Origin: Rhizobium altiplani
GTDB taxonomy: Bacteria; Pseudomonadota; Alphaproteobacteria; Rhizobiales; Rhizobiaceae
Length of the DNA: 64,000 nucleotides
Assembly: GCF_001542405.1 (NCBI RefSeq)
Contig: NZ_LNCD01000033.1
Location: 124,001-188,000 of the forward strand
Direction of reading: 5' to 3'
Under the pieces are notes generated by a model. It worked only from the letters and a program-made list of their open reading frames with translations. It made no database searches and was not told where the DNA came from. Numbering within the stretch: position 1 is the first letter of the stretch; each line of letters opens with the position of its first letter. A program made the translations under genes and the position numbers. Positions 63,101 to 64,000 of this stretch are shown piece after piece.

Positions 63101-63163
63101 GGGCTTCCCCCGGACGCTCCTGGCCGGTGGTTTTCTGGCGCCATTCGGATCTTTGTCCTGCAT
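60092..63163 (-). pseudogene. Cyclase-AAA-TPR regulator interrupted by an in-frame TGA
   Basis: The frame from ATG 63163 codes for a class III cyclase domain (about 30-200; VTALCYDLVDST and AGDGGLALFP hold the metal Asp pair), an AAA-type ATPase (Walker A EGDAGIGKS, Walker B VLFVVEDVHWIDP) and helical repeats, then meets TGA at 60877-60875 after 762 codons. The same frame stays open for 260 more codons of recognisable TPR sequence (starting IWAIDFNLGRHRETQ) to a stop at 60092. The intact product would be about 1023 aa, normal for this family. A nonsense mutation, a sequencing error or recoding are possible. The truncated product keeps cyclase and ATPase. The YcaO gene starts inside its 3' end. 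Confidence 0.75.
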
Positions 63164-63376
63164 CGCGCTTCCCCCAGCCGCTGGGCCAAAGCCGCCTTCT
63201 CATGAGGCTAACACATTCTTGGCGCGTTGCGTGAGTGTGTCGTTGTGCTGCAATGACATTCTCAAGACGTGGCGAGATGGCGCTTGGCGCTCTGGACGTC
63301 GCATACGCCTGCCGACGTTGCTGCAAGACGCAATTCAGGGCAGATTGCGGGTTGTTCTGCGGCCGGAGGCTAGGCA

Positions 63377-63967
63377 TTGCTGGAGAGGCTGATTGGCGAG
63401 TACGGCGTCTTGGCCGTTTTTATCGGCGCCGGTGTTGAAGGGGAAACGGCAGCGTTTCTCGGTGGTGTCCTCGCGCATCGGCACCTTATTGCCTACTGGC
63501 AGGTCGCTCTGGCCGCCTGTCTCGGATCCTTTGCTGCAGACCAGTTTTTCTTCTTGTCAGGTCGCTACGCCACCAAGTGGTCGCATGTTCAAAAGCTGCT
63601 GGGATCGGAACCGATCGCGAGAGTGAAGCAGCTCCTCGAAGCGCATCCGACGGGCTTTATCCTCGCCTTTCGTTTCATCTACGGCATGCGAACGATCAGC
63701 CCCGTTGCAATCGGCGTCTCGAACGTCTCGACACGGAAGTTCATTATCCTCAATGCGATCGCCGCACTGGTTTGGGGCGTTGCGATAACGGCGATCGGAT
63801 TTCTGGCCGGACACGCCGTTGAGGTATTGATCGGACGCCTGGAACTTCATTTGCACTTGTTAATCGCGCTGGCTTTGATTGGGTTCCTCGTCGCCGTCAG
63901 TGCTTATGCCGCCAGGCGTGCAATGGCGCGACGCTCCGCGCGCTCGGGAGCTTGGAGACGCGGGTGA
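63377..63967 (+). CDS. DedA family membrane protein
   Basis: Inner-membrane protein of 196 aa with the DedA/SNARE-associated fold. VEGETAAFLGGVLAHR, then ADQFFFLSGRYATKW and FRFIYGMRTISPVAIGVSN are the family core, with four or five hydrophobic segments. Family members are proposed to move lipid carriers across the membrane. The start is TTG 63377, about 8 bases after GGAGG. It is divergent from the cyclase gene across about 210 bp. Confidence 0.88.
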   Translation: MLERLIGEYGVLAVFIGAGVEGETAAFLGGVLAHRHLIAYWQVALAACLGSFAADQFFFLSGRYATKWSHVQKLLGSEPIARVKQLLEAHPTGFILAFRFIYGMRTISPVAIGVSNVSTRKFIILNAIAALVWGVAITAIGFLAGHAVEVLIGRLELHLHLLIALALIGFLVAVSAYAARRAMARRSARSGAWRRG

Positions 63968-64000
63968 CGGTCTCAGCCGAAAGGCTCGGCTTCGTCGACC

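Noticed and set aside
1..64000. tRNA, rRNA, insertion sequence, integrase or attachment-site boundaries
   Set aside because: None could be identified by eye; no transposase or integrase motifs occur among the credible proteins.

Overview
The window reads as chromosomal DNA of a rhizobial alphaproteobacterium (Rhizobiaceae, Sinorhizobium/Ensifer/Rhizobium type). This is inferred from the high G+C, the class III adenylate cyclase genes, and above all a complete L-rhamnose locus in the order known from Rhizobium leguminosarum: rhaRSTPQUK divergent from rhaDI. I saw no rRNA, tRNA, CRISPR array, transposase or integrase.

Layout. (1) 0-5 kb: a patatin-like lipase and GntP-type permease pair, a gluconate-5-dehydrogenase-like SDR, and an MBL-fold hydrolase. 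(2) 5.3-21.8 kb: a secretion locus. A NarL-type response regulator and its histidine kinase face each other, followed by a 2798-residue haem peroxidase with RTX repeats, a type I secretion ABC transporter, a second RTX protein with an N-terminal membrane segment, and a membrane-fusion protein. (3) 22-29.4 kb: a two-gene exported ClpP-like protease unit, a large RecB-like nuclease/helicase with a Cas4-like cysteine pattern, and a cyclase-TPR protein. (4) 29.5-41.2 kb: rhamnose import and catabolism around a divergent promoter whose 19-bp inverted repeat holds both -35 boxes. (5) 41.2-44.8 kb: a carboxymuconolactone-decarboxylase/ECF41 sigma pair with two facing ECF41-type promoters, a 70-residue Cys-tailed peptide divergent from a TetR regulator, and small proteins. 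(6) 45-56 kb: an amidase/isomerase/aldolase operon, acylphosphatase, L,D-transpeptidase, PAS-HWE kinase, a cupin, a class III aminotransferase with a divergent XRE-cupin regulator, and a ProC-like reductase. (7) 56.3-63.2 kb (minus strand): a cyclase-AAA-TPR gene interrupted by one in-frame TGA, overlapping a YcaO gene, then TfuA, an HExxH metalloprotease-like gene and an 11-cysteine protein. A DedA gene ends the window.

Most unusual system: the YcaO-TfuA-protease-Cys-rich operon. YcaO and TfuA are the known pair for backbone thioamidation and related peptide modification. No classical short precursor is visible; the 192-residue Cys-rich protein is the best local candidate substrate. This is inference and needs chemistry. 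Other notable items are the secreted peroxidase with its own type I exporter and adjacent two-component system, and the facing ECF41 promoters. Motif positions were worked out by eye; no database search was run.
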